The notes under the pieces were generated by a model, which saw only the letters and a program-made list of their open reading frames with translations, made no database searches and was not told the DNA's origin. Shown one piece after another: positions 11,554 to 25,888 of a stretch of 64,000 bases of DNA. Within the stretch, counting starts at the first letter, position 1, and every line of letters starts with the position of its first letter. Origin of the DNA: Cloeon dipterum (lineage: Eukaryota > Arthropoda > Insecta > Ephemeroptera > Baetidae); contig NC_088786.1 in the NCBI RefSeq assembly GCF_949628265.1, forward strand, positions 15,872,001 through 15,936,000, in the 5' to 3' direction. A program made the position numbers and the translations under genes.

Positions 11554-14500
11554 TCAAGCCAACGGCGCAGGGGTCGGCACACTCATTAGCGGCGATTCAA
11601 AGTCTTCTGGTTTTGCGAAACCATCATCCTGTGAATTGTCGTTTAGCAATGCTTCCAGCTTGTTCTGGAGGTCACCATAGAGTTTATGGACATCAGTGTT
11701 TTGCTGAAGAAATAAATGAGTTGAAAAATGTCCATTTGCGAAAGCATAAATTAATTTACTACCTGCATAGTGGGTTGGACAGCTTTCACGAGTGTCTCCA
11801 ACCTGTTGGTTGGAAGTTTTGCGTGCACGTACCACAACAGTTTCAAGATGTGACGAGAGACGTTATCTCTGGTAATTCCAGCAAAGAAAAATTCATCAAA
11901 CAGAACTGTGCAGAAATCCTCAGCAGCAAATTCATCAGGATTGTTGATAAGTAGGGAAATCTGCAATAAAAGCGCAGTAAAATTTTTACTCGGAAACAAG
12001 CAGCAAAATCAGGCAATTTTCTTCTTGAACCTACGCTCCTGAAATATTTTAAAAATAATTCATAAAACAGAGTATAATTAATATTTTTGTAATCTTCTAT
12101 TTAATAACAAAAGGTTATAATAAATAACCGCATCAAGAACTAACAATACAATATTGCAAATCATATTTAATTTTAAAATAGCTTGCTTTAAAATTTATGC
12201 TCTTGGATAAACTAATTCTTTGATAAAACGATTTATAAATTATGATGGTAATTTATTGCATCAAAAGCAAAAAAATTAAACATAGAAGACCCCACGATTT
12301 ATAGAGTTCCATAATTATATTGTCTTAGGAGTATACTTAACAAATATAACTCAAACCGAACGCGTTGTGCAATTTTTTATAATAATATCTTACGTTAGAT
12401 TATTCTTTTTTTAAAATTTATTTAAGCCAGGATTCCAGTAAAGTGAGTTACAAATCATGCGAAACTAAAATTGTTGTGAAAAAGATTTTACCAAGGAATG
12501 GAGGAATGGATCTTCAAACGCACGGTCGTTCTCGCAGTTGGCCAGAGTGCCGAGAACCCTCATCAATCCTACGCGGTCTTTTGTCCTGGCACAATGTAGT
12601 GTGTAATACATCGCTAGAATGCTGGCCACACTGCTCTCCTGGACATACGCTTGGCAGGCATCGGGTGGTGGTCCTGAAATAGGGTTAGCAATCATTTTCT
12701 GACTATCACTCTCCCTCTATTCTAAGTCAATCATCAGCAATTTGTATGTTTCTTCAATGGAAATAAAAAAGTACATGCCTTTCAAGAAAATCAAGTTGAG
12801 GCAACTGGATAAGTATTTTTACCAGCAACAAATGCAAGATTTTAAGATAGGATCGAGATCTGCTTGAAAGTTTACCATGGAGAAATGAACAAAAAATAAT
12901 GGCCACTTAAAAATAAAATCTAACCATTTGTAAAGCATTTACTGATTTCGCTGATGGGTCGTCGAGACCCGAAATTCAGAAGCCTGAATGTCTGAAATTT
13001 CACAAGATTAACACGTTTAGAAGACAAAAGTAGAAGCCCGAAAAGTCTTGCACAAGACCGAAACCTTGTGCATTTAACGCAAAAATTGCATATTATAAGA
13101 CCAAAAATGAACAATTGGAGAATTATTAAATTACGAAATTGTTAACTTCCTTAGAGGGCGTTTTACATTTTTGGACTTATGAACTAACAATAAAATATTA
13201 TGTGTATCATATTTCGGGGCTCCGGAACTTTCCCGTAAAAGTCACCATCCAGAGATAAAGAAAATTACCTGAGTGCTCAATGATAGTTATGGCCGATTCT
13301 CTTTCATCAGGTGGAAGTTTTGAGTTCAGGGAGCGAACCAGGTCATCAACCATTAGCGACATTAGCGCGGGAAGGAATTTCGTAACCACCTGACTGTCCA
13401 GTTTTGGTTCTTTGAATTCCTAAAGTTTCAATTTCAGTTAAAACACGGCAAATTCAGAGGCCTTTTTTACCTGTGTGCTGATCATTTGCCACGCACTGAG
13501 CCCAAGAGCCAACATTCTCAATAACAAGATTAAGACCGTGTTTTCCTGCAGACGACAATGTCAAGCATAAAATTTTTACACAAAGAGCTACTTCACATAC
13601 CCGGGGCATGCCATCTACGTTGATGAGGTGCACCAAAATCTTCATTGCCGACGTTGCGAGGAAGTTGACTGCGTAGGGGTCACACAAGATCATGGACAGA
13701 TCACCAAGGACTTGCTCCTGGCCCTTTTTGATGCTGTCCAAAAACCCCTGCAGTTCTCGAGATCTCTTGATGTCAACATTTTTTTCCCTAATACATGCAT
13801 CCAAGCACCACGTAAATTTGTGACACGGGTCCACAGAAATGATTTCCTGCAATTTGCTTTTAGTTTAAATAGTTCTCTTTTGCTCACAGGTTATAATTAC
13901 TTGAACTTCCAAGTCATGTAGAGCCATTAAAAGCTCAGCTCTAAGGGTGCAGTAGTGGACATTTTTTGATCGCAGGAACAGCGTGCGCGAAAACTGCAAG
14001 ACCAAATCATAGAGTCGGACTGAGTTGCCAACCATGTTGGCCAACTTTTGCACTACTTTCCCCTGGCGCCGAGCCTGAAATCATTGCGAGAGCTTGTAAG
14101 GAGGCACAGTTCAAAAAAGCAATATTATTACTTTAGGGGATGAAGAGAAGAACAACGAGTTTAGATTCTCGTGATCAAAGAGAATTTTTTCTTTCTCCAG
14201 AATGTACTCGCCGAGGAGTGGCGTGACTGCGTCTCCAAAAAGGGACTGATTGTCTTTCCATATTTGTCGCTTGACCTCTGTGTCTGTGTCGTTGTACAAT
14301 TCTTGGTCTCTTTCCTGAAATAAGTATAGATCAATTTTTAAAAAGTAACAAATAATAATAATAAGTTGTAGCAAAATTGATAAAGCGTGATAACTTACTA
14401 GGACTTTCAAGTATTTTTCATCAATATGAGGAGTGTTGCGAAGTATGCACATGACTACGGGTCTCAGCGTTTTTACTTTGATGACAGGGAAACTCTTCGC

Positions 14501-14925
14501 AAGAAGTTCCTTCAATTTTTTGTCCCTTTCTTTGCCTTCTTTTTTACCGATCTCATTGATTTGAGAAATTAGCTTTTCTCTGAGCTCCTGAAATAAAAGA
14601 CGTTTATCAAGTGACTTCTTAAAAATCAAATTGAGATTAACTCGCCTCTAAAACCGAATTGTGAAAATCAAGTCGTTGCACCTCGTGCAGGTCTAACAGG
14701 GGAAGCATCGGGCGAAGAGAATTGAGCAAAATTCCATTTTCTTTCTGCAATCAAATTAGATAATTAAATAAATTAGACATCTAAGCCATGTTGTTGAATG
14801 ATTTTATGCTTGACCTGGAAAGTTTCTATAGCTTTAAGAGGGTCGCTGCAGCTTGTTAGAGATTCCCTTAGAAATGCCGGTCCAGGAATCCCAATTTCTT
14901 CCAAACCACCAGTGGAGCTAGACAT
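11554..14925 (-). CDS. NELF-B: Negative elongation factor B (NELF-B / COBRA1)
   Basis: This is a subunit of the NELF complex, which with DSIF holds RNA polymerase II in promoter-proximal pause. Exons on the minus strand: 14925-14815, 14744-14646, 14587-14399, 14314-14132, 14074-13901, 13846-13601, 13545-13471, 13419-13269, 12673-12492, 11960-11763 and 11703-11554. The product is 585 residues (human 580). Nearly every exon matches human NELF-B: DTEVKRQIWKDNQSLFGD, NVHYCTLRAELLMALHDLE, DPCHKFTWCLDACIRE, QVLGDLSMILCDP, and a proline/alanine-rich C-terminus (SVPTPAPLA). Exon 7 (13545-13471) was placed by its match to the LLLLRLLALGQGAW region in a frame without a long open frame. Intron 2 requires a GC donor at 14645-14644, since the flanking codons join VLE to ELREKL as in the human protein. 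Coordinates of exons 7 and 8 may be off by one base. Confidence 0.95.
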
Positions 14926-16227
14926 CTTTGTTGGCGAATTTCTTAGTGTGTTTGTATTTTTGAAAACGTCTTGAAACGTTGAAAAAGGAAACTTTAACTT
15001 TAATTAATTATAAGCACGCGACACACGCTTCTGATTTCTAAAACTTGTTTTCTTGTTTACAAGTTCAAAGGATTCTAATGAGGAGTACGGAGAGTAAAGC
15101 TTTACTCTCCATAATGAAGGGGCGTAACCAACTCAATGGGGGCAACCAATGCAGATTGGTGGAAGCGTTCGCTCGGTGCTTTGCGCGCGTAAGGAGAGAG
15201 GGGAAAAGAGAGAAGCAAAAAATTACTTGCGAAGTTGTGAGGCGATTTTTTTTTGCTAAAGTCGCCAAAATGTTAAATAAAAAATCTCACTATGCAATGG
15301 TTTATCCCTGGCACTTACTAAAAATTGAAACATATATATATTGTGGTTCACATCTTTTTTTTAAGAAAACTTTGTTGATTCTTCAAATCTATTTTATGTG
15401 CCAAAACATAAAGGTTCAAAATTAGTTGTGTATTAAGTTTTTGAATAAAAATGCTGCTAATGCTTACTTTATTTCAGCGGGGTCCAGATTCGTGCGACGC
15501 GCAGATATGGCTCGAAAAAACGGTCACGTGAAAATGCGGAATATGCGCGAAAAGAAGCAAATTTTCGTCAATATTGTGACATTACTTGTACTAATTGTGT
15601 CTTTTGGATCGTAAAAACAAACTCTTGACACTCGTACGGCAATCCGAAGAGAGCTTTTTGTTTCCCACATTCAGACACCATCTTGGATCTACGCAGTGGG
15701 AACCAATTTTATCGCACATCTGGCCCCCGCTGCTTTATTTTAAAATTTCTTTTGCGCAAAATTACAACGAAGAATGATACCTTACGTGTTGAGATTAAAT
15801 TTTCACAAGTCCCACCAAAGGTTGTTAAATCTTAACTTTATCACAGAAGAGTTTACACACCATTTCAACTTAACCATCATAGTTTTTAACATAATACAAT
15901 TAATTTTATAATATAATTTTAATTTCATTGAAGCTTTTTCAAAAATTCACCAAATAATATTCAAGTAGAATTCAACAAATAATTGATGGTATTAAATCTA
16001 ACGAGTCAGAAATTAAATAAATTCAGCAGAGTCTCGCTTTAAGATTTTACGTGGAAAAATACACACATAAGATGCCATAAGCATCACGTAACGCTGTAGT
16101 GCGAGGATGTAACAACAACATCACTGTTGGATTTGCTGAGATGTGCGGGGAGCGTGTGGTAGCGCGGCGTGCAAGATGCAAGTTTAAGTGAGGACGCGGA
16201 GGACTTGAAGAGCCAGTGTTCAGGCGG
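14926..16227. other. Intergenic region upstream of NELF-B and of the cuticle gene
   Basis: This region holds divergent upstream sequence. Open frames on the plus strand (for example around 15045-15425 and 15426-15614) have no family resemblance, no usable splice context and AT-driven composition, so I do not call them genes. GC content rises after about 16080, toward the proposed first exon of the chitin-binding gene. Confidence 0.45.
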
Positions 16228-16310
16228 CAGGCGATCAGATCAGTGAAAGCGCACGTCCGTCCGTCCGCCAGCAGCGTGCACGCTACTCCAGCGTCAACCT
16301 CCACTGGCAA
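16228..16310 (+). promoter_or_regulatory. Proposed start site and 5' non-coding exon of the chitin-binding gene
   Basis: A CpG-rich segment holds an arthropod initiator-like TCAGT at about 16228, followed by a short exon-like stretch. It ends in an excellent donor (GCAA then GTAAGT at 16311). The next good plus-strand acceptor leading to a coding start is TGTTGCAG at about 25858, just before the signal-peptide exon. I infer that this is the 5' untranslated first exon, joined across a 9.5-kb intron. RNA evidence would be needed to be sure. Confidence 0.4.
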
Positions 16311-19300
16311 GTAAGTACAATTTTTCAGCATAATATATCTACTTGAGCTAAAACTATATTATTCACTTGCTTAAATGTTACTTGACTTAAGAACCGGCCT
16401 GTTCTCATCATCAGTGTGAATTTCAAGGATGGTATCTCGCGGCAGTTTTATTTAATTGGCCAGGCATATTTGCGTGTAGGCGTAAAAATCGCAACTTTGA
16501 GCAAACTTTCAGATTTTTATTGCTTTTATGTACTAATAGAAACGTGCAGGTTCTTTTGTTGAGTTATTGCAATCATAGTTACTTGTTGTATGTATTTGAA
16601 AAATTCACTTTTATCAACATTGACGGAGCCGTAATTTTTAAGGCTATAAAATTTTTGATTGTCAAGCAGAACTATCAGTTTTTACTGTTTAGAAGTTGGC
16701 CAAAATTGAAAAAAAATCTCAAACTGTTCTTGGAAAGGAAATATTCTCTTTCTTCCTTTCCTGTAAGTTGCTTTGCTTTTGGGAAAAATTATTTCAGCAA
16801 AGACCCAAAAAAGACATGAGTTAGTTTATCCTTTAGTGGATATTATTCCTGAATCGAAATCCCTTGGAAACAGTGAGATGATTAGGGAAATTTCCTGGTT
16901 AGCTAGATGATTGCAGCCCTTTTTCAGCATCTTTATTTCACATCTATGAGTTTAGGATAGCACGTGGAATTCATTTTACCTTTATAATATATAGAAACAT
17001 CAATTGACAACCCGTATTCAGTAATTAACACTGTGCTGACTCTAAAAAATATTACAAACTTAATTATCCAAGATCTCCTTCAAATGTGTCACTTGCAACA
17101 CTCAATAATGAGGACAAAGAAATGTTTTATGCTTTTTAATTAAAAAATGTTAATGACTCAAAAATGAACTCTGAAAGAATTTGACTGTTTCATCTGTAGT
17201 AGAAAACCCGCTTTACTTAGGAAAGCCCTAATGAATAGCAAATGTTGAATGATCAAATTTTAATTTGAAAAAAATAATTCTAATGCCACTGACTTCTCAA
17301 AATACTGGCTGCTTACAAAATCAAGTCAATAGAATTTTCCATAATCTCTGTTTTGTTGATTGCAAAATAAAACCTTGATGGTGGTGAAAACAAAATGAGG
17401 AAATACCCAAAAAATGTTAGGTTTTTCCAGCCGGCGTTTTAAGCAAAAACCAGTGGTGTTTTACAAAACAGTGAAATTTCGATGCATCACAATTATAGCT
17501 CGTGTACCTCCCTTGGTTTCATTGACTGCATTGTCGCATTTCACCAGGAATGATATTTTGTGTTTTTGGGATGTCAATTGCAGCATACTTAGTTCTTCCA
17601 TTTTTCTCTATATCTATGAAGATACTAAAATTCATAATCGGGAAAGAGCAAGGAATGACCAATCAGAGTAAAAATCATCGGATTTGGAAGTCACAGATTT
17701 GATTAAAACGTTTTACTAATACTGCGAGATGATGTAGGAAAAATTTTCATTCTGATAAAAAATATTAAAAAATTTGTCAAATTGATGAAATAGGGCGCTC
17801 AAAAAGTGTGAACCTATCCCTGTGCGATGCAACCGATAGAATTACAGACTTTTAAATTTATTTTCAATATGTAAAAAACCCAACTTTACTCCCAAATGAA
17901 TTTATGGAAAATTTTCCTTCTTAACATCTTAAAAATCATTTCGAGCTCGTTTTAAAATGCCCTCCATTTCGTATTTCTTTCTAATGAAATGTCAGTTTTC
18001 TAAATGCTGAGACATTATTTGATTAGTCTTAAAAAATACAGGCAAAAATACATTACCGAATTGAGTTCAAATCATCTTAAGGAGAAAAAATTGCATTAGA
18101 CGATACTAGATTACAACCTTACATTTTGTAAGTGGAAAAGAAAGTAAAAGGCAAAAGAATGCTAAATCAATTTTATCAAAGAACGGCGGATTACGCACGC
18201 CGAGCTAGAGAGTGGCAATAAATCACGGATCGCGGCGTTAAATTTCCGCGCTCTGGCGCCGAGAAAATTCGTATATGCGTATCTCATCCAAGCGGCTAAT
18301 TCTCATATGTTTAGCGTCGTGTAGCAGGGACCTTTCACGGCGGCGTTTGTCTAGATAAAAACACGGCTCCCTTATATTAGATAAGCGCGGCCAACAATGA
18401 AATTTCTGCAGGCAGCCGAGTGTTACGAGCAGATATAACATAATGCTGTAACGTTGGCTTTCTTATTTATTTATATTGGATACGAGAATTTCTGCGCATG
18501 AACCAGCCAGCTTCCTTTACGGCCGCAAAACAATGGACTGAGCGCAGTCCTGGCCAATTATTAATCGTGAAGTGCACGCGGAGCAAAATTACGCATTGCT
18601 AAAATTGTTTTACGTCACTTACGAGCAACCAGAAGTGGAATGCTAATCTTCCAGCAAAAACACAAGGCATTTGCAAGGAGGAATACAAGTGTTATTGCAC
18701 TTTCTCATCATGGCACCGCGATAATCACGCTTGGCTACGGTCGATTTTAAAATATATGGAGTCTTGTTTTAGTTGGGTTGGTGGAATGAAGATCATCTTA
18801 ATTTTTGTTTGAAATGTTTTTGAATTTTTATTGCTCTTGCAGCCGGTAACCTCTTTCATGTCAATGCGCGTTCGTGTTTTTGTTCGAGCTTCTTTACCAG
18901 ACATGGGTTTAAAAAGCTTCGATTTGAAATCAAATTAGGAAAAAACGTTTGAATGAAATTTTAACAAAATAATCTTGGATGCTCTAGAAAAACTAACAGT
19001 TTTGTAGAAAAAATATCTCTTTATGCAGAAATGTTTTGACCATATATTAAAACTAAATATTCAAATTTTTATATCTTTTTCAACGTTGGGTGTAAAATTT
19101 GCGAGAAACTTGGAACAAAGAGATGGTGATTTGGATCGCAAAGCAATTTTCCACCTTGAAATTATTCATAAGCTGATGTATCAGTTTGAGAAATCTATCA
19201 ATTCAATAGAGCCTGCGAAGCTAGTTTATAACTAATTGCGTGTTGCGTCCTCTTCTCTCAGAATAGCGTGATATTATTCCACGTTCACTTCCTGGTCAGC

Positions 19301-19353
19301 GGAACAATTGGAGGCTAGGATTTTGAATTTATAATCAGCAGAGGGTGGGATGG

Positions 19354-19368
19354 CACACACACACACAC
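19354..19368. repeat. (CA)n microsatellite
   Basis: An uninterrupted CA dinucleotide tract of about 15 bases in presumed intronic DNA. Confidence 0.9.
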
Positions 19369-19756
19369 CATATTCGATGTAAAGAGTCACACACCTTGAG
19401 ATGACCAAAATAAATTTGGAAACCTCGCAAAGGTGCTCGAAAAAATAAACGTTTTCCAAACGTAGAAGGGATACGTCGTTAAAGGATGCTGCGAGAATAA
19501 TGATCCTGGTGTCATCATTTATCCGCCAAGGTCGAGGCACGCGCTGAGGAGAAGGTGCGCCACTCGGACGCCTCGTCTCGCGCAAATTTATCGTTGCACT
19601 CCGCGAATTCCTGCGATGACAAGTAAATAAGCCCGTCATAATAATTATTGCGCTTCCAGAAAATGACTTGCAGGGCCCGTCAAAAATAATGTGCGTCTGA
19701 CAAGTTTATCGAAAGTGTCCATAACCCAATCTTCTTGCGTAAAAGTTTCATTCCCA

Positions 19757-19773
19757 TCTCTCTCTCTCTCTCT
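19757..19773. repeat. (TC)n microsatellite
   Basis: An uninterrupted TC dinucleotide tract of about 17 bases in presumed intronic DNA. Confidence 0.9.
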
Positions 19774-22700
19774 TCCTGCTGAAACATTTCAAGAAACTCA
19801 ATTTGCAACGCACGAGCAGGGAGAACGCCCGCATTAATAATTTCAGACCAGAATGCAACCAGAATGAGGCGTCTCGCTGCAAATCGAAAATCACGCTTTA
19901 AATGCCGAGCAACTCCTTTCATCCACGTACGGAGCAAGATAATTATTTCACTGAATCTCCGCTCATACCTGGTAACGCAGATTTAGGACACGCAAATGAT
20001 CAAGTGACGGGAGACCCTCGCAAAACTCCGAATTCCATTAATGTACAGCAATGTGATACCCCTCAACAGTGGCACTAAAGAGAGTATGACGTGTGCTTAA
20101 TTGAATGATGTGCTTGCCGACCTTCAGATTTTACACGAAAAAAATTTATGCGGTGCGTGAAAACATATCTGCCGTTTATAGTCGCGTCTGCAATATCTTC
20201 ATAGTTGGCGAGAAAAACGCATCAACGTCCAAACAAAAAATAATAGTGGGAATTAAGGCTACCTTTTGTACACAAATTTTAAATCGGCCACACAAAATTA
20301 AAATAATTGATCATGCCCAAAAGTTTGCGATGAAATTTTTTCAAGACTGCTCTCGCTCGGGATTTTCCATCAAGCCAAACTGTGACTAAGTGAGATTTCC
20401 CCTGAGAGTTGAGATGAGAGATGTTTAAATTCTTCGAAGACGAGTTTTTATCATGATGCCGGCAGTAGAGCTCAAGGAAAAGTCCTAATCGTATTATTAT
20501 ATATATTTTTCGACGTCTAGAGAAGATGGGTGGCGTTGCTAGTTGCCTCATCTTCTGACCTTTGCCAAGTCAAATTCATTCCGCATAGCTAGTGCTCCTC
20601 CGCCGAGATGCTGAGAGCGAGCAGCTTATTACCTTGCCTCAGGGCCGCAGACTCCTGCTCATTATGCTTCTTTCCAGACTAGTCTTCTTCTTCTTCTTGT
20701 GCGCAGCTTTAGTTTTATCATATGAATAATATTGCGTTCTATTGCACTTCAACCTTCCCAAATTGAGTAAAGTCGCCCTTCTATAACCACATAATTTAGA
20801 GTAAAAGAAAACTGCATGAATGCTCTCTGATGAGAAAATAGGATTTGGAAATTGGAAATTGGCGCTAATAGTCTTTTTAATTAACTTATTCGGCAGTTTG
20901 AAATAATTTAACTGTCACCTCGGAATCGCGATTATGCGACATTTAAAATTACTCTGCTGCATAGTTGGCTCACATTTACCATGTGCAATATAATTAAGCA
21001 ATTCGAAGCACGAACCATATGGGGATTTTTCGCATGTACTTAATTTTATGGACTTTTTATGCTTCTATTTCACGGTTGGCTGTATATATGCACAGTGTGT
21101 AATTGCACGAATAATGATGATGCCGCTTCAGTTGTAGAAACCGCGAGGATGATACCAGCAATTAATCAGAAAGTCAAGGTTGTCTGCAGAGGTTTTTATG
21201 CTAATAGACTATTTGAATCCGTGCGTGGTCAGTGAAAACAGCTTCTGAAAGGCTATTTAAAGCTAGAAGCTGTCAGTTTTCCACTTTTAATTACACACCT
21301 CTGTTCTGTTCAAGGAGGTGATGAACTCGCTAATCGAAAGAAATTCAAACGCGTATTAATAACAAAACAAAACACACAGTCAGCCACAGCAATGCTATAT
21401 GGCCGTGAATTTTATGTTTTGTAATGTTCCCTCTGCTGCGCCGCTTGCACAATGCCTAACATTATTTAGTTTTGGAGTTGCTTTAGGATTAAATCATAGG
21501 CTGCTGCATTGAACAAACAGTATTTTTGCTCATCATAACATAATAATAATGTTCTCATTTCAAATGGCGTGACTCCCTGTAGTGAAAATTGTTTAAGTTG
21601 AATATATGTATAATGAGTTTGAGAAAATAACGAGTTCTGGGAACTAGATGGTATAAAATGGGACGAGTGACGTGAGAGGTTAAATCTTCTACATTTCAAT
21701 AGTGTATTCAAATAAAGACTCGCAGCGGCGTTAAAAGTGGATAGTGCGCTCATTTTAATCAGTATGGCAATAAAAAACACGCAACGCGTGGGAATAGATT
21801 TTTCCTCATAGTGCAATAGATGCCATTCACAACGTTAGCTGCACATTTTCCCTTTAGAGCAACACTCATAAAATGATAGCAAGATTTATCTGCGACTCAT
21901 CTCTCTCTAACAAGCACAAAAAGTGAAAACAACCGCTTTTTATAGATGTTATTAGGGATCTCTTTGTTGGACATACTGTACAAAAAGATTGCTTCCCTCG
22001 CGTGATGTCAACAGAATGCTTTAAAAGATGATACCATAGGAACAAAGGAAATCAGCTTTTTATAGTTTTGAATTTATTGAGATGTAGAATACAATTACAC
22101 GCAACAAGCAATTTAATTAAAATAAGATAAATATAGCCATTGTAGTATAGCAAAAATGTTCAATTGGAAAATGGAGATTCGGCTTTGCATTCTTTATTAA
22201 GTCAGTTTCCCACACGGTGATCTGGCCAGCTGACAAAAATGAGAAAACGGTCTCGTCCAATAACACTGGTTTGGCATAGCTTAATATCAGTGTGTCTAAA
22301 AATTGCTGGAGTAATATTGTTCTGTAGCGTGTTTGGAACGTTTGAAACACCAAATCAATCAAATGATTACAATTTAACTCGTCGATTTTCGATCTTATAT
22401 GATGCATTTGGGCTAGTGCAAAATGGCACCAAAAATTCGGCCTTCTGCAAAGGTGAACCATTTTTGCCGTTCGGCATTTTCCAGATCTTCTAAAATAAAA
22501 ATACGTTTGGCCTAAAGATTTCGGGTCCCTATGAAAAAGTGTTTCTAACAAATAGTTATTTTACTTTCCATAATCAAACGATCCAGTAAGCTAAAGAAGT
22601 TTATTCAATTAGCTCTAAAATCCATGGTGGACTAAAAGAAAATATTCTGACATGCATCGTTATAAAGCTCATGATTGTGCCTAATCCTGTGTGTTTCAAG

Positions 22701-25700
22701 CCTTGTAATTTATACATTCTTTGCAAGTGCACGAGAATTGTGGCACAAAAACCCAGCCAGATGCATTCACTTTCTACACAAGAGTAATTTATGCAGGGCG
22801 AACAATAGGGACTCGTCCATTTGTGCTGCAACGGCCACCATACGATAAATCATATCATCTAGGATCCTGTGCGCTATATTATCTCCGCTTCTCTTCTTTG
22901 CAGTGTGGGAGAGAAAATTGAAATCATGCCGCTTGGGCAACCACTTAATTAGAATAATTATATTCAGCACACGATTTAAATGATTTCTCCTGCTCATGAT
23001 ACGCTGGCTGGGCCGCTGATCTATGCACAATATAATGTGCCAAATTAATTAAGCCAGGTTCAACAAGAGTGCCAGCAGCGTAGGGAGTTAATTAGCAGAA
23101 AGGCCAGCCTTGGTGAATCAAGCAAGAGTCAAAGCTTTTGTTGCAAAGCACAATGTCATTGTTAATCGATTACCTACGATTTGCACTCTGGCCGCAGAGT
23201 ACAAAACGCGCCGTCAATCACTGGCGAAATGATAATAGTTGTTGTAAATCAATATTGTTTATGGCCTTGCGTAAAAGAATGCGTGCGTTAGGCAATCGAC
23301 TTTTGGGAGGACGGCACAATTTTTTTGCTGGGCGGCAACGCGAGTAAGTCGTCTCAAGAAATGCTAATTTGCGTAACAGAGCCATTAATGCACACATACA
23401 TCATGGGAGCTTGTGACCGAAACAATGCAACTTCGTGTGTCTATTATAGTTTTACAGCGGCTCTAAAAATTTAGCCAGGCACGCAGATTATTGAGACAAT
23501 AAAACTATTGCCTGAGAGTGAGAGCACATTCCTCTGCCCCACTGACCAGGCCATAAACAAACAGAATTATGTGATTCTAGAGTTGCCTGGACTGTTGGTG
23601 CGTTATCCGCGGCCGAAACCTGATTTCCCAACTCCAAACCAGAGATGAGTGTTCGACTTTGGTTAATCCGGCGTCGAATCGACAGCCCGCATGCAGTCTA
23701 TTATTTGCTGGGATTAACTTGTAATAATGAGGCGTAAGCAACTGCGTACGGATTTTTATCAAAGCAATAAAACTGGCGAAGAAGTTGCCGCACGATGCGC
23801 GAAAACTTTCTCTGCGCGTGTGTTCGGCTTCCGCCCTGCACGCCGCGCGCGGATCATCTCGCCGGAGACCTCTAAGGTCAAATCAAACTTGACACCTCTT
23901 ACAAAATTCGAGCCGCCTCCTCCCGCATGACTTTTGACGTAATTCTCCCTTCGAAAATATAGGTGATCTAGCTATGTAGTTCGTCACGAGAGCCAATAAA
24001 TTCCAATCACTTCGCGCTGACGCGTGATTTATCGCGTGCACTGCAACAATTTTGGTGTTAGTTCTTTCTGTCGGAATTCATGCAATTCACTGCTCCATCT
24101 CGAGAAAGCAATAAATTTCTCATCGCGTGCTAAATGCAGATCGTCAGACTGAAATGTAATACTTTTATTGCTATAAATTTTTTCAAACGAGGAGCCCGTT
24201 CGTTGTCAAATTTATAAACTAATTTATTTCAGGAGTTAACGATGAATATATCTAGGACTAATGAACTCATAAAAATTAAAAATGGCTGCTGCCAATTTAT
24301 AAAAAAATAATGAAAAACTTGGACTAAGAACTTTTTTGATAAATTTTTATTGGGAAAACTTCTCATTATTTTGACTGAATTTTGAAGGATGACAGCTTTA
24401 AGACGATATTTAGGCCGTTGCGAACGCATTAGTATCTGTTTACTCTATCCTCATACGTCAACAATACAAAAAAGAATCTTTTTTGGAATGAAATCTCGAC
24501 AATGTATTTTAATTCAGCGTCAATTAATCCCAAATAGTTTCAGCCTGCCATCTGAAGGACTATATTTCACGAATCAAACTATAACTTAATTAGAATTTTA
24601 AAACTCTTACAGAAAAAGAGAAAATATGAATAATATAATCACTGAAGAATGTATTTTGTCTCTAATTTCGCTTTTGTTGGCGTAGTTTGTGTTTAGTGAA
24701 TTTATATCAATTCGTAGAATTTCAAGGCACGTGAAGTTTTTCACTGCATTTCTAATTTCCTCTCAGGAATGGAAACATCTCCCGTGAAATATATAAAGCA
24801 ATTTATGTTTTCTTTCCCTTCAGTTTTAACGTGTGTAATAGTTGTTAAAATTCTAGTTCATTTATATTTTTGCACATGACAGGAATAAATTGACGATCTT
24901 AGCAGCGAGTAAATACAAAGGTCCGGATTTTATTTAAAAAAAGATAATTCATATAGCAGGAAAGGTCATGCAGACCTACTTATTGTTAACAAAAACTGCA
25001 ACTATTACAATCGCTGATCAATCCATATTTGCTACAGTGCTTTTTGCACAGGTAGCACGGCAGTTCAGCCAATCATTGAGCACGATTCATGCAAATAGAT
25101 CCATATAGCAGATCAAATCTCAGAAAAAGTGAAAATTGGTCTAAATTTGACATAACTGTAATGCATTTTAATTTATATGGACTTTATGGCCCATGTGTTA
25201 CATCATAAGAATTGAACAAAAAATGAGTTTTTATATTATAAAATGATGTTATTTAATAATCCTAGGATTTCCAGCTGCACACCTTCAACAATTTTATTCT
25301 GAAGTGAATTCTGACTCACAGTGAATTTTTTTATTCCGGAGAAACTAAGAGGGGTGAAAATCAAGAGGAACATTTGGTGTATCTCTGCAAGTAAAAATCT
25401 GATGTGTCATGTAAAACGGGAACTTTCGTTTTGCATGCTACTTTTTATGACTCAAAGCCCGATATTTATAGTCGACAAGTCACATGCATCATGGGAAAAT
25501 AGCATATGCCGCGAATAAGAATTTTCGCCATATGGAGGGACATAAATTTGAACCGAGCGAACCAAGGACAGCAAAATCCGCATAGCTAAACTGTATCTCT
25601 ATTTCACAATGTGCGCATGCAAAGCTTCGAGGCCGCTACCCTTTCTTTCTTTCTTTATTCCTCCTCTTGAATACACACATACTGAAAATAATTACTGCCG

Positions 25701-25765
25701 ATGTAATGGCGATCGCTGCTCTTTTTCACGAAGGGTGACGCAACGCTGCGGAGAATGTAACGTAA

Positions 25766-25789
25766 ACACACACACACACACACACACAC
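25766..25789. repeat. (CA)n microsatellite
   Basis: A pure CA tract of about 24 bases, roughly 70 bases upstream of the acceptor of the signal-peptide exon. Confidence 0.95.
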
Positions 25790-25888
25790 GCTCTGTGTAT
25801 ATCTTTTCTTCAGCACCGTCGGCGTAATGCAAACCTGATTTTTCGCTTGTGTTGCAGATGTGAACGGAGCAACCTGGGCGAGAGCAGG

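Larger units (their letters stand above)
16311..25858 (+). other. Long presumed 5' intron of the chitin-binding gene
   Basis: I find no coding exon here. The sequence alternates AT-rich stretches with more complex, CpG-containing islands (about 18180-18300, 19490-19620 and 23720-24050). That pattern is what one expects of regulatory DNA in a developmentally controlled cuticle gene. It also carries simple repeats. Nothing resembles a transposon, tRNA or other RNA gene. Confidence 0.4.

Noticed and set aside
11613-11954. 113-codon plus-strand ORF over NELF-B exons 10-11
   Set aside because: It is antisense to well-matched NELF-B exons.
15045-15614. Plus-strand open frames upstream of NELF-B (126 and 62 codons)
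   Set aside because: No family resemblance, AT-driven composition and no convincing splice context; they lie in promoter or leader DNA.
16047-16331. Minus-strand 94-codon ORF over the CpG-rich block
   Set aside because: It is antisense to the proposed leader exon, rich in low-complexity Arg/Ser/Pro from GC content, with no recognisable domain.
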